Both the position numbers and the translations under genes were made by a program. The notes beneath the pieces are model-generated. The model had not been told where the DNA came from. It made no database searches and saw nothing but the letters and a program-made list of their open reading frames with translations. Source: SXRF01 sp038043465 (GTDB lineage: Bacteria > Pseudomonadota > Alphaproteobacteria > Rickettsiales > SXRF01). Taken from it: a DNA stretch of 64,000 bases. The stretch covers positions 62,001-126,000 of the forward strand of contig JBBTBX010000009.1 in the NCBI GenBank assembly GCA_038043465.1, written 5' to 3'. Shown here in pieces: positions 24,656-32,402 of the stretch (positions within the stretch are counted from its first letter, which is position 1; each line of letters starts with the position of its first letter).

Positions 24656-26059
24656 CTACATATGAACTACTTTACCAAACGCGTCCAGTGTCGATTCGTG
24701 CATCATTTCTGAAAGAGTCGGATGCGGGAAAATAGTGTGCATCAAATCAGCTTCGGTAAGCTCACCAGTTTTGGCGATAACATAACCCTGAATCATCTCG
24801 GTTACTTCCGCGCCGATCATATGCGCGCCGAGCAGCTCACCAGTTTTCGCATCAAATATGGTTTTTACTAACCCTTCTGGTTCGCCAAGTGCAATCGCCT
24901 TGCCATTACCCATGAATTGAAAACGCCCGACTTTCACATTATAACCTTTTTCCTTAGCGGCTTTTTCAGTCAGCCCCACGCTTGCCACCTGTGGGTTGGC
25001 ATAGGTGCATCCTGGGATATTAGCGGTTTTCATCGGGTGTACATCTTTTACGCCCGCGATTTTTTCTACGCAGATTACGCCCTCATGGCTGGCTTTATGC
25101 GCAAGCCACGGCGCGCCAGTTAAATCACCAATCGCATAAACATTCGGCTCGTCAGTTGCGCCCCATTGATTAGTTACGACATGAGTTTTTTCTACTTTAA
25201 CCTTAGTGCCTTCAAAGCCAAGATTTTCCACATTACCGACAATGCCCACCGCCAGTATCACGCGGTCAACGGTGATTTCGCTGGATTTTCCACCAGCTTC
25301 GAGTGTGGCAGTCACATTATTTTTGCCTTTTTTCAGTGATTTCACAGTTGTTGTCGTGTGAATTTTCATGCCTTGTTTTTCAAAAGCTTTCTGCGCCAGT
25401 TTAGAAATTTCTTCATCCTCTACTGGAAGAATTCTATCCATAACCTCAACTACTGTTACTTCTGCTCCCAGCGTGCGATAAAAACTTGCAAACTCGATGC
25501 CAATAGCACCGCTTCCCACCACCAATAATGATTTTGGCATTATGTCTGGCAGCATGGCTTCCCGATATGTCCATACCAGCTTGCCGTCTGGCTCAAGATT
25601 TGGCAAAGCCCGCGCCCGCGCGCCAGTTGCCAGAATCACATTTTTATAAGATATTTCGCTGATTTTTTTGCCGTCTTTCTCCACGGAAACCTTGCCTTTG
25701 CCAGCTAGTTTTCCGTAACCATCAATAACGGTTATTTTATTTTTTTTCATAAGTCCAGAAACGCCTTTGGAAAGCTGCCCAGAAACCGCGCGCGAACGGG
25801 CAACAATTTTTGCCAGATCAAATTTTATGTCTTTAGCACTTAAACCAAAAGCATCGAGATTGTGTAACAAATGATAAATTTCGCTGGAACGCAGCAAAGC
25901 CTTGGTTGGAATACAGCCCCAATTCAGACAGATTCCGCCCATGTGGTTAGCTTCCACCAACGCGGTTTTAATGCCTAGTTGCGCTGCACGAATTGCCGCC
26001 ACATACCCACCAGGCCCACCACCAATAACCACAAGATCAAAACTCTGCTGTTCCGTCAT
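24656..26059 (-). CDS. lpd: Dihydrolipoyl dehydrogenase (E3)
   Basis: Flavoenzyme reoxidising lipoamide in the pyruvate dehydrogenase complex. The FAD motif is VVIGGGPGGYVAAIRAAQLG, the redox disulfide is GGICLNWGCIPTK, the NAD motif is VVGSGAIGIEFASF and the C-terminal interface is HPHPTLSE-like (HTIFPHPTLSEMMHES). The length of 467 aa is standard. It is the last gene of the pdh cluster; between it and pdhC lie a MntA/HepT pair and two small envelope genes. Confidence 0.97.
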   Translation of the reverse strand: MTEQQSFDLVVIGGGPGGYVAAIRAAQLGIKTALVEANHMGGICLNWGCIPTKALLRSSEIYHLLHNLDAFGLSAKDIKFDLAKIVARSRAVSGQLSKGVSGLMKKNKITVIDGYGKLAGKGKVSVEKDGKKISEISYKNVILATGARARALPNLEPDGKLVWTYREAMLPDIMPKSLLVVGSGAIGIEFASFYRTLGAEVTVVEVMDRILPVEDEEISKLAQKAFEKQGMKIHTTTTVKSLKKGKNNVTATLEAGGKSSEITVDRVILAVGIVGNVENLGFEGTKVKVEKTHVVTNQWGATDEPNVYAIGDLTGAPWLAHKASHEGVICVEKIAGVKDVHPMKTANIPGCTYANPQVASVGLTEKAAKEKGYNVKVGRFQFMGNGKAIALGEPEGLVKTIFDAKTGELLGAHMIGAEVTEMIQGYVIAKTGELTEADLMHTIFPHPTLSEMMHESTLDAFGKVVHM

Positions 26060-26086
26060 ATTTTTTCCTTTTTTATTTTTTGTATT

Positions 26087-26389
26087 TTATTTAGCTTTGA
26101 ACCCGCGCACCAGCCAGCACCCTACTGGAAATAATGCCAGCAGTAAAATGGGCGGTAATAACACCATGCCAATACGTTTCATTTGCAATTCTTCTTTATC
26201 TTTGCCGTCACTCTGGGAAATGCCATTTTCGTCAATACGCAACTCAGAATCTTTAGACAAAGAAATGGTTATGCCATTCTTTTCAACTTTATTAGCTTCC
26301 TGATACTGATACCAGCCCATTCCACCTATCCATAACACGCTGATAAGCACCCAAACTCGTAACAACCCACGCCCAATATTTTTACTCAT
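26087..26389 (-). CDS. Small membrane protein (100 aa)
   Basis: Two hydrophobic helices, VWVLISVLWIGGMGWYQY near the N-terminus and MVLLPPILLLALFPVGCWLV near the C-terminus, enclose a polar loop with SLSKDSELRIDENG. Function unknown. Such small two-helix proteins are widespread in alphaproteobacteria. It is inside the pdh cluster, 27 bases before lpd and 10 bases after the SnoaL-like gene, so it is probably co-transcribed. Confidence 0.7.
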   Translation of the reverse strand: MSKNIGRGLLRVWVLISVLWIGGMGWYQYQEANKVEKNGITISLSKDSELRIDENGISQSDGKDKEELQMKRIGMVLLPPILLLALFPVGCWLVRGFKAK

Positions 26390-26399
26390 AATAAACCTA

Positions 26400-26888
26400 C
26401 TATCTTATGTTTTGTGGCATGGGAACAGCGGAAGAATGATGATCAACAATCATCCATTTTTTCCCCTGCAACTGATAAGTAAACGAAAAACGCGCAGGCA
26501 CAGCCACCTCCTCGCCTTCCTGCGTATAGCTCAAAGTATATTTTCCAGTATTTACCGCCATATCTCCAAACCTGCGCGGATGCTCTTCTTCTATTTCCAC
26601 ACGCACATCAGGATTAGAAACCACTTTTTTATAATATCCCGTCAATGCTTTATTAGTGGTAAGCGGATTTTGCACAAAAGTGGAAATCATTATCGCGTTT
26701 TTATCATATAAAGCAGCAATTGCCTCAACATCACGCCCTTCTACCGCGCTTTTCCAATCCTGAATCGCAGAGCCAACATCCGGTGCTCCAGCCTTCAACA
26801 TCGTAGGAGCAAGCTCACGGGCGGAGGCTGTGAAAGAGCAAGATAAAACTGCGAACAATAACACCCAAAAATTAAATTTCTGTTTCAT
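26400..26888 (-). CDS. Exported SnoaL/DUF4440-like protein
   Basis: A signal peptide (MKQKFNFWVLLFAVLSCSFTASA) precedes a cystatin-like alpha+beta domain of the SgcJ/EcaC (SnoaL-like) type, with the helix-strand pattern AIQDWKSAVEGRDVEAIAALYD and the C-terminal strand KKWMIVDHHSSAVP. Such domains bind small molecules or have varied enzymatic roles; this one is periplasmic. The start ATG lies inside the end of hepT (17-base overlap), with AAGGAAAAAT as ribosome site within hepT. Confidence 0.8.
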   Translation of the reverse strand: MKQKFNFWVLLFAVLSCSFTASARELAPTMLKAGAPDVGSAIQDWKSAVEGRDVEAIAALYDKNAIMISTFVQNPLTTNKALTGYYKKVVSNPDVRVEIEEEHPRRFGDMAVNTGKYTLSYTQEGEEVAVPARFSFTYQLQGKKWMIVDHHSSAVPMPQNIR

Positions 26889-27222
26889 ATTTTTCCTTTA
26901 ATATTTTTCTTGCAACATCAACTAAATCTGGCAAGCTTTCATTAATTATTTGCCAAACTTCTTCATATTCTAAATCACCCAGATAATCATGCACCAAAAC
27001 ATTACGAAAGGACTTTACAGTTGCCCAAGGAATTTGTGTATATTCTAATCTTGTCTCTTCCTTTAAATTACTAGCAGATTCAGTTATATTCGCCAAAACT
27101 TTAATAGTTGCATTTTGAAGCAAATGACTTTTAAGAAAATCCTCTTTTCCAAAGGCAATATACTCTTTGATATACTCATAAGATTCTATAATATGTTGCA
27201 AATAAAGTCTTTCATCTTTCAT
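26872..27222 (-). CDS. hepT: HepT-like HEPN toxin (module 1)
   Basis: HEPN-domain ribonuclease toxin of the HepT/MntA type, 116 helical residues. The catalytic/target motif RX4HXY appears as RNVLVHDY near residue 78; in the characterised Shewanella pair the MntA antitoxin blocks HepT by adding AMP units to this Tyr. It overlaps its mntA partner by four bases upstream and the next gene by 17 bases downstream. No promoter space is visible between pdhC and this pair, so expression probably follows the pdh cluster. Confidence 0.88.
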   Translation of the reverse strand: MKDERLYLQHIIESYEYIKEYIAFGKEDFLKSHLLQNATIKVLANITESASNLKEETRLEYTQIPWATVKSFRNVLVHDYLGDLEYEEVWQIINESLPDLVDVARKILKEKYETEI

Positions 27223-27512
27223 ATAGGTTTTGCCTCTTTAAGGACAGCATCTTTAATTACCCAATGTAAAGTTGGTTCGACCACGAAATCTATTTTACGG
27301 TGGAACATTTCCTCCAAGGCAGCTGGGAAACCATAAGTTGCCAGCCCCATATTTACACCTTTAATCCTGTTCACCAAAATATCAATATCACTATCCACTC
27401 GCTCCTGCCCTCGCGCTACCGAGCCAAACACCCGCACATCCGTAAGCCCACATTCCGTGGCAAGTGCCAGAATTTTCTCTCGGTTTTTGCGTAATTCGTT
27501 AAGGAGTGTCAT
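27219..27512 (-). CDS. mntA: MntA-like nucleotidyltransferase antitoxin (module 1)
   Basis: Minimal nucleotidyltransferase, 97 aa. The Pol-beta signature GSx10DxD is intact in VFGSVARGQERVDSDIDILV (residues about 29-48), and a third Asp lies in HRKIDFVVE. It neutralises HepT by AMPylation in known systems. The gene is 43 bases after pdhC and carries its own ribosome site (AAGGAGTG-like context in reverse is not clear). Less similar to modules 2 and 3 than those are to each other. Confidence 0.88.
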   Translation of the reverse strand: MTLLNELRKNREKILALATECGLTDVRVFGSVARGQERVDSDIDILVNRIKGVNMGLATYGFPAALEEMFHRKIDFVVEPTLHWVIKDAVLKEAKPI

Positions 27513-27555
27513 GGTTTTTATCTCTTAAGATCCCCGCTTTTGCGAGTAATTGAAA

Positions 27556-28824
27556 TTACAACAACATCAGGCTTGGGCTTTCGATATAATGTTTCAGGGC
27601 TTGCAAGAACTGTGCGCCGACTGCACCGTCTACCACACGGTGATCCACTGATAATGTTAAATCTACGATATTGCGGATTTCTATTTTACCATGGCGTACC
27701 ACTGCCCGTTCTTCACCTGCACCAACGGCAAGAATACAGCCTTGTGGCGGGTTTACAATCGCCGCAAATTGCTTAACACCGAACATGCCGAGGTTGGAAA
27801 TGCTGAAACCACCGCCCTGGAATTCCTCAGGCGCAAGCTTGCCAGTTTTAGCGCGAGCAGCGAGGTCTTTCATTTCGTTTGAAATAGTCACCACGCTTTT
27901 TTGGTCAGCATTTTTTACAATCGGAGTAATAAGCCCACCATCAATCGCCACCGCTACCGAAATATCCACATTGTTATATTGCAAAGTAGCTTCATCGCTC
28001 CATGAAGCATTGGCGGTTGGAACTTTTTTCAGTGCCAGAGCAGTTGCCTTAATGATAAAATCATTCACAGAAAGTTTGTAAGCTGGTTTTTTGTCTTTGC
28101 CTGCCACCGCTTCCGCATCAAAATTAATTTCCTTGCGAACTTCCAGAAGCCTGTCCAATTCACAATCAATGGTGAGATAGAAATGCGGCACAGTCTGCTT
28201 AGATTCCGTCAGACGGCGGGCAATTACTTTACGCATATTGTTATTAGGGATTTTGGTGAATTCAGTTGGGTTACGCAGCACCCTGCCCTTGCCACCAGTT
28301 CCGCCAGAAGCGACGGCTTTCAGCACATCATCTTTTACAATGCGGCCATGCGGCCCTGTGCCAGCCACCATCCGCAAATCAATTGATTCGTTAGAGGCGA
28401 CGCGCTTGGCAAGCGGGCTTGCCTTCAGGCGATCCCCTGATGAGAGAGCAGGATTCTGGATTCTGGATTCAGAGGTAGAAACAGAAACAGTTTCAGGTTT
28501 TTTTTCTTCTTTCTTCCCTGAATCCTGACTTCCGACACTTGAACCCTTAGCTTTATAGCCATCCAAGACTTTCTTATCTTCACCATCTTCAAGCAGCAGG
28601 GCGATAAGCTCATTTACTTTCACGCCCTCCGTGCCAGAAGCAACCATGATTTTTCCAACGATACCCTCGTCAACCGCCTCGACTTCCATAGTCGCCTTAT
28701 CGGTTTCAATCTCAGCAATAACCTGACCTGACTTTATCTTATCACCTTCTTTTACTGTCCATTTGGCAAGGTTACCCTCAGTCATGGTTGGCGAAAGCGC
28801 AGGCATTAAAATTTCAATTGGCAT
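27556..28824 (-). CDS. pdhC: Pyruvate dehydrogenase E2 (dihydrolipoamide acetyltransferase)
   Basis: Core of the pyruvate dehydrogenase complex, transferring acetyl groups to CoA. One N-terminal lipoyl domain has the lipoylated Lys in ETDKATMEVEAVDEG (about 41-55). An E3/E1-binding domain follows (SPLAKRVASNESIDL...GPHGRIVKDDV, about 135-165). The catalytic domain ends with DHRVVDGAVGAQFLQALK. The linker contains a heptamer-repeat piece (28451-28471, residues about 118-124). The length of 422 aa is usual for alphaproteobacteria. Its ATG lies inside the end of hepT module 2 (11-base overlap), with the ribosome site GGAAGAA within hepT. Confidence 0.96.
   Translation of the reverse strand: MPIEILMPALSPTMTEGNLAKWTVKEGDKIKSGQVIAEIETDKATMEVEAVDEGIVGKIMVASGTEGVKVNELIALLLEDGEDKKVLDGYKAKGSSVGSQDSGKKEEKKPETVSVSTSESRIQNPALSSGDRLKASPLAKRVASNESIDLRMVAGTGPHGRIVKDDVLKAVASGGTGGKGRVLRNPTEFTKIPNNNMRKVIARRLTESKQTVPHFYLTIDCELDRLLEVRKEINFDAEAVAGKDKKPAYKLSVNDFIIKATALALKKVPTANASWSDEATLQYNNVDISVAVAIDGGLITPIVKNADQKSVVTISNEMKDLAARAKTGKLAPEEFQGGGFSISNLGMFGVKQFAAIVNPPQGCILAVGAGEERAVVRHGKIEIRNIVDLTLSVDHRVVDGAVGAQFLQALKHYIESPSLMLL
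28451..28471. repeat. Heptanucleotide repeat in pdhC linker
   Basis: GGATTCT, GGATTCT, GGATTCA: three heptamer units, 21 bases or 7 codons, in the flexible linker between the lipoyl and E3-binding domains of PdhC. Linkers tolerate such changes. Confidence 0.75.
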
Positions 28825-29158
28825 CTTTCAGTTCTTCCTTAATTTTAATTATTTGTTCTTTTAGCAAAGGTATATCTTTTTCGCAAGCACTCCAAACTTC
28901 TTTCATATCCACTTCAAAATACCCGTGAATTAGCATGTTTCTCATATCAACAATTTGCCGCCATGGCACATCACTATGTCGTATTTTCAGTTCTTTAGAA
29001 ACATTATTAGCCGCTTCTCCGATAACTTCCATTGCCCTTACTATTGCAAGTTCAGTTATAAAATCCCTATTACCACAAAGCAAAATTTTTTCTACAATTA
29101 CAATATAATCGAGTACATGATCTATATATACGATATCATATAATTCACTTTTTTTCAT
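28814..29158 (-). CDS. hepT: HepT-like HEPN toxin (module 2)
   Basis: Second HepT copy, 114 aa. RX4HXY is RNMLIHGY near residue 77; the Asp-rich helix and the IGEAANNVSKEL segment fit DUF86 HEPN proteins. It overlaps its mntA by four bases and runs 11 bases into pdhC, so ribosomes ending this toxin reach the pdhC start. The toxin could be active on RNA unless it is AMPylated by its partner. Confidence 0.88.
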   Translation of the reverse strand: MKKSELYDIVYIDHVLDYIVIVEKILLCGNRDFITELAIVRAMEVIGEAANNVSKELKIRHSDVPWRQIVDMRNMLIHGYFEVDMKEVWSACEKDIPLLKEQIIKIKEELKDAN

Positions 29159-29442
29159 AAAGGCACTAAATCGCGGAAAATAGATTCACGAACCAGAGGA
29201 TGCCTTATGTTATTTGGCTTGAATAAATCAATTTTTTTCCCTATAGCATCTTCCAATTCCGCTTTTAAAGATGCGAAACCAAAAAATGTCCCATTAAAGT
29301 TATCTATTAGCAAGTCAATATCAGAATTTTCATTTTCATCGCCGCGTGCAATTGAGCCAAACACCTTTATCTCGCGCACACCATACTGGGAAGCTATTTT
29401 TATAATTTCAGGTTTTTTGGCACGGAGTTCAGAGAGATTCAT
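29155..29442 (-). CDS. mntA: MntA-like nucleotidyltransferase antitoxin (module 2)
   Basis: 95 aa, with GSx10DxD intact in VFGSIARGDENENSDIDLLI and a further Asp in GKKIDLFKP. It closely resembles module 3 (shared ELR.KKPEIIKIA start and ARGDE..NSDIDL), which suggests local duplication. It begins three bases after the stop of the exported protein gene upstream, with no room for a promoter. Confidence 0.88.
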   Translation of the reverse strand: MNLSELRAKKPEIIKIASQYGVREIKVFGSIARGDENENSDIDLLIDNFNGTFFGFASLKAELEDAIGKKIDLFKPNNIRHPLVRESIFRDLVPL

Positions 29443-29445
29443 AAT

Positions 29446-29892
29446 TCAATCTTGACCACCCATAGCATTTAAACAATTACCATTTTTATAGCTGCTACCA
29501 TTTACCGATACGTTAAATTTTTGCTGGGTCAGGAATTCGGCAAATTTTATTGCCTCATCAGAATTTCCAACTTGATAATTAACACCTCCGTTCATTTGAT
29601 AATTCTGGACGTTATTATTGTAATTATTGTTAATATTATAACTCATCGACTGCAATTCAAATTTCTTCATCTCCTGTTTTTTAGCATAATCATAAATAGA
29701 TTGCATTTTTTCATCATATTTAGTTTTCGCCTGCACAAAATTTTCTGCGGCTAAGTTAAAGCTTATAGAAACACTAACCTGTTCCTGCAAACCACACTTT
29801 GACGGAACGATACTAGATATCACTTTGTCAGCCAAAACAGGTGTTGAAAAAAATATGCCAATAATAAATGCTAAAATATATTTAAGCTTCAT
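29446..29892 (-). CDS. Exported hypothetical protein (148 aa)
   Basis: Signal peptide MKLKYILAFIIGIFFSTPVLA. The mature part has an Asn-rich central stretch (NINNNYNNNVQNYQMNGG) and two Cys residues that may pair (SKCGLQ and GNCLNA). It has some resemblance to SIMPL/DUF541-like periplasmic proteins, but I would not assign it. I choose the ATG at 29892 rather than 29937 because it gives a clean signal peptide and has AGGAGATG before it. It overlaps hepT module 3 by 11 bases and is flanked by HepT/MntA modules on both sides. Confidence 0.7.
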   Translation of the reverse strand: MKLKYILAFIIGIFFSTPVLADKVISSIVPSKCGLQEQVSVSISFNLAAENFVQAKTKYDEKMQSIYDYAKKQEMKKFELQSMSYNINNNYNNNVQNYQMNGGVNYQVGNSDEAIKFAEFLTQQKFNVSVNGSSYKNGNCLNAMGGQD

Positions 29893-30244
29893 AATAATCA
29901 TCTCCTGTAAGTGTTTTATAAAGAAGTAATAACTCAATTTTTAATGTTGGCAAATCATCAGTTATTATTTTTCCAATTCTCTGCAAATTTATTTCTTCAT
30001 ACTCATGGCTTAATATATTCCGAATTCCAATGATTTTTTGCCATGGTATATGCTGGTTTTTTTGTTTCACATCATCGCCTATTCGTTTACAGGCTTCCCC
30101 AAGTACCGTAAAAGCACGAAGCACGGCATGTCCCACCATTTCATCATGCAAATCACCACGTTGCATAAACTTCTCAATATGCCCAATTTCAAAAAGCATA
30201 TCCCAAATATATACATCTGGATTTTTAATATTATTTTTACTCAT
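29882..30244 (-). CDS. hepT: HepT-like HEPN toxin (module 3)
   Basis: Third HepT, 120 aa, with RX4HXY as RNILSHEY near residue 84 and the conserved EACKRIGDD helix. Four-base overlap with its mntA upstream; its end overlaps the exported protein gene downstream by 11 bases. All three HepT copies in the cluster keep the Tyr that is modified in the studied system, so the regulatory logic appears intact. Confidence 0.88.
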   Translation of the reverse strand: MSKNNIKNPDVYIWDMLFEIGHIEKFMQRGDLHDEMVGHAVLRAFTVLGEACKRIGDDVKQKNQHIPWQKIIGIRNILSHEYEEINLQRIGKIITDDLPTLKIELLLLYKTLTGDDYYEA

Positions 30245-30528
30245 AATGGAACAGCACCATCAAGCATGTAACGCTTACGAAGCGGGTTTCTAACAATGTC
30301 TATTTCCACCATATCAACCTTAGTATGAAGCAAATTCTCAACCTTATTTTTAAACTCTAAAAATTCAAAAATAGAGCCATCTTTCATTTTTATCATAAGA
30401 TCAATATCAGAATTATCGCCCTCATCACCACGTGCAACTGAGCCAAAAACACGAATATCACTCACACCGTATTCATCAGCAATTTTTATAATTTCAGGTT
30501 TTTTAGTACGAAGCTCAGCCAGATTCAT
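30241..30528 (-). CDS. mntA: MntA-like nucleotidyltransferase antitoxin (module 3)
   Basis: 95 aa from the ATG at 30528; the open frame also includes an upstream TTG at 30534, but GGAGG stands seven bases before the ATG and decides the start. GSx10DxD is in VFGSVARGDEGDNSDIDLMI. The gene follows pdhB by only 18 bases, so it has no promoter of its own and is read through from pdhB. Confidence 0.9.
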   Translation of the reverse strand: MNLAELRTKKPEIIKIADEYGVSDIRVFGSVARGDEGDNSDIDLMIKMKDGSIFEFLEFKNKVENLLHTKVDMVEIDIVRNPLRKRYMLDGAVPL

Positions 30529-30546
30529 AATCAAACCTCCAAAATT

Positions 30547-31533
30547 TTAAATTTCACGCGCGCAAACTTCTTTTACCGCCTCAATGATGTGGCTGGCTTG
30601 CGGCAGTGCAAGTTTTTCAAGATTTGCCGCATAAGGAAGCGGGACATCAACACCCGCCACACGTTTTACTGGCGCATCAAGATAATCAAAAGCATGCTCC
30701 ATAATCACCGCTGCTATTTCCGAGCCAATGCCTGCTGCCGGCCATCCCTCTTCCACACTTACACAACGGCTGGTTTTCTTAACCGATTCGATTATGGTTT
30801 CAGTGTCCAGCGGGCGGATGGTTCGCAGGTCAATAACCTCTGCCGATATACCTTCCTGTGCCAACGCCTCCGCAGCTTCCAAAGCTTTTCCCACCATAAT
30901 GGAAAATGCAACAATGGTAACATCCGTGCCTTCACGCACCACGGCGGCTTTACCAATTTCCAGCGTAATATCGTCACCTTCAGGAACATCAAAATTCTGC
31001 CCATAGAGCATTTCATTTTCTAGGAATATAACAGGATTTGGATCGCGGATTGCCGCTTTGAGCAAAGCTTTTGCCGATGCTGCGTCCCACGGTGCAACTA
31101 CTTTAAGACCCGGAATATGTGCGTACCAACTAGCGTAGCACTGTGAATGTTGCGCGCCTACCCGTGATGCTGCGCCGTTTGGCCCACGAAACACAATCGG
31201 ACAACGAATCTGCCCACCCGACATATAGTTGGTTTTTGCCGCCGAATTAATTATATGATCCATCGCCTGCATGGCAAAATTGAAAGTCATGAATTCAACA
31301 ACCGGTTTCAACCCCATCATGGCAGCACCAACACCAAGACCAGCGAATCCATGCTCGGTTATCGGCGTGTCAACCACCCGCCGCGCTCCAAACTCCGCAA
31401 GCAAGCCCTCAGTTACTTTATACGCCCCCTGATACTCGGCAACTTCCTCGCCCATCACGAAAACTTCTTTATCACGGCGCATTTCTTCCGCCATCGCATC
31501 ACGAAGCGCTACTCTTACTGTCTGCTGTCCCAT
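30547..31533 (-). CDS. pdhB: Pyruvate dehydrogenase E1 component beta subunit
   Basis: Beta subunit of the heterotetrameric pyruvate dehydrogenase. Transketolase-like pyrimidine-binding domain with VFVMGEEVAEYQGAYKVT and FAGLGVGAAMMGLKPVVEFM; C-terminal domain with EGWPAAGIGSEIAA. The start is placed at 31533 (MGQQTVRV), where GAGAGGA gives a ribosome site, rather than the longer frame at 31566. About 328 aa. Unlike many alphaproteobacterial PdhB proteins, it has no N-terminal lipoyl domain. It follows the PIN toxin by 19 bases. Confidence 0.96.
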   Translation of the reverse strand: MGQQTVRVALRDAMAEEMRRDKEVFVMGEEVAEYQGAYKVTEGLLAEFGARRVVDTPITEHGFAGLGVGAAMMGLKPVVEFMTFNFAMQAMDHIINSAAKTNYMSGGQIRCPIVFRGPNGAASRVGAQHSQCYASWYAHIPGLKVVAPWDAASAKALLKAAIRDPNPVIFLENEMLYGQNFDVPEGDDITLEIGKAAVVREGTDVTIVAFSIMVGKALEAAEALAQEGISAEVIDLRTIRPLDTETIIESVKKTSRCVSVEEGWPAAGIGSEIAAVIMEHAFDYLDAPVKRVAGVDVPLPYAANLEKLALPQASHIIEAVKEVCAREI

Positions 31534-31552
31534 ATATTTTTCCTCTCGTATT

Positions 31553-31936
31553 TTACCATACCGCACGTTTGTAATGTTTCAAAATTTTTTCATCGCCAGT
31601 TACCAATTTTCCTTTGCGCAGTGTAGCTTCTGCAACTATCAGGCGATCAAAAGTGTCTCTTGTCCAACCTATTTTAATAGCCTCTCTGCAAACATCCGCA
31701 AAATTACTTCGCGATTCTGCTATCTCTATTTTTCCTCGCAAAACATCCAGAAAATGCTCCGCATCATAACGGGTTTTGCCTATCTCATAAAGATAACCCA
31801 ACTCCAAACAGACCATTGGAGAATACAAAACTTCGTTTTCAAGAATAGTTTTTTTAGCTACGGAACTAAGTTTTTTAAAATTTCCCTTAACCAACCACAA
31901 TATAATATTGGTATCAATGAAAATAGCATCATTCAT
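31553..31936 (-). CDS. PIN-domain ribonuclease toxin (VapC-like)
   Basis: PIN-domain toxin, a Mg-dependent RNase, about 127 aa. The acidic active-site residues are in IFIDTNIILW (Asp), MVCLELGYL (Glu), TFDRLIVAEA (Asp) and VTGDEKIL (Asp). The start ATG at 31936 lies in an ATGAATGA overlap with the antitoxin stop, which indicates coupling; the frame extends to 31963 but that is inside the antitoxin. It is placed between pdhA and pdhB together with its Phd-type partner. Confidence 0.88.
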   Translation of the reverse strand: MNDAIFIDTNIILWLVKGNFKKLSSVAKKTILENEVLYSPMVCLELGYLYEIGKTRYDAEHFLDVLRGKIEIAESRSNFADVCREAIKIGWTRDTFDRLIVAEATLRKGKLVTGDEKILKHYKRAVW

Positions 31937-32207
31937 ATTTGCCATCACGATTCCATGGTCCAATCAAGCTCTCCCAATCGATTGAACGGTAAAACTCAGA
32001 ATCCTCCACCAAGCAATCTTTTAATGGCACTATTTTTGAAAAATCATTGATGATTTTTTTCTTCTTTTTTGCAGATTTTTTAGGTGGAGTAATAGTGATA
32101 AGCTGTTTATTTCTACGCACTGAAACAGGCTCACCAGTGCGGATTACTTCATCAATAATCGCATAGATATTGCTGCGTAGCTCAGTAACTGTAATCTCAT
32201 TTTTCAT
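31929..32207 (-). CDS. Phd/YefM-family antitoxin
   Basis: 92 aa. The N-terminal Phd/YefM fold has ITVTELRSNIYAIIDEVIRTGEPVSV, which binds operator DNA. After a Lys-rich stretch (KKSAKKKKKII), the C-terminal part should wrap the PIN toxin (EFYRSIDWESLIGPW). It has its own consensus promoter with a repeated ACGT operator at 32214-32242, so this module, unlike the HepT/MntA ones, can be transcribed independently of pdhA and might also drive pdhB and genes beyond. Confidence 0.87.
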   Translation of the reverse strand: MKNEITVTELRSNIYAIIDEVIRTGEPVSVRRNKQLITITPPKKSAKKKKKIINDFSKIVPLKDCLVEDSEFYRSIDWESLIGPWNRDGKYE

Positions 32208-32213
32208 ATAACT

Positions 32214-32242
32214 ACCATATCACGTACGTACGTACCTGTCAA
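32214..32242 (-). promoter_or_regulatory. Promoter/operator of the Phd-PIN module
   Basis: On the minus strand TTGACA (32242-32237) and TATGGT (32219-32214) are separated by exactly 17 bases. The spacer contains three ACGT units (GTACGTACGTAC, 32224-32235), a perfect palindrome suited to repressor binding by the antitoxin. It lies inside the pdh cluster, overlapping the end of the small lipoprotein gene, and may give an internal start for pdhB expression. Confidence 0.7.
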
Positions 32243-32400
32243 TTGTCAGAGCTACGATTAGAATCTTGCGTTTTTTCATTTTTTAATTTACTCCAGCAAC
32301 CGGAAAAATAATCAGAAACATTAGAGGTGTCTTTCTCCTCAATACCGCACCAGCAGCCGCTGAGAAATACCAAGACAACAAGGGGAAAGGTTATTTTCAT
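32239..32400 (-). CDS. Small lipoprotein (53 aa)
   Basis: Starts at 32400, giving the signal MKITFPLVVLVFLSG with the lipobox LSGC; the frame to 32424 only overlaps pdhA. The mature part is short, polar and has a second Cys (YFSGCW). Function unknown. It begins two bases after the pdhA stop. Confidence 0.6.
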   Translation of the reverse strand: MKITFPLVVLVFLSGCWCGIEEKDTSNVSDYFSGCWSKLKNEKTQDSNRSSDN

Positions 32401-32402
32401 AA

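Noticed and set aside
31534..31566. pdhB starting at 31566, overlapping the PIN gene
   Set aside because: A clear ribosome site precedes the Met at 31533, where homology to PdhB begins.
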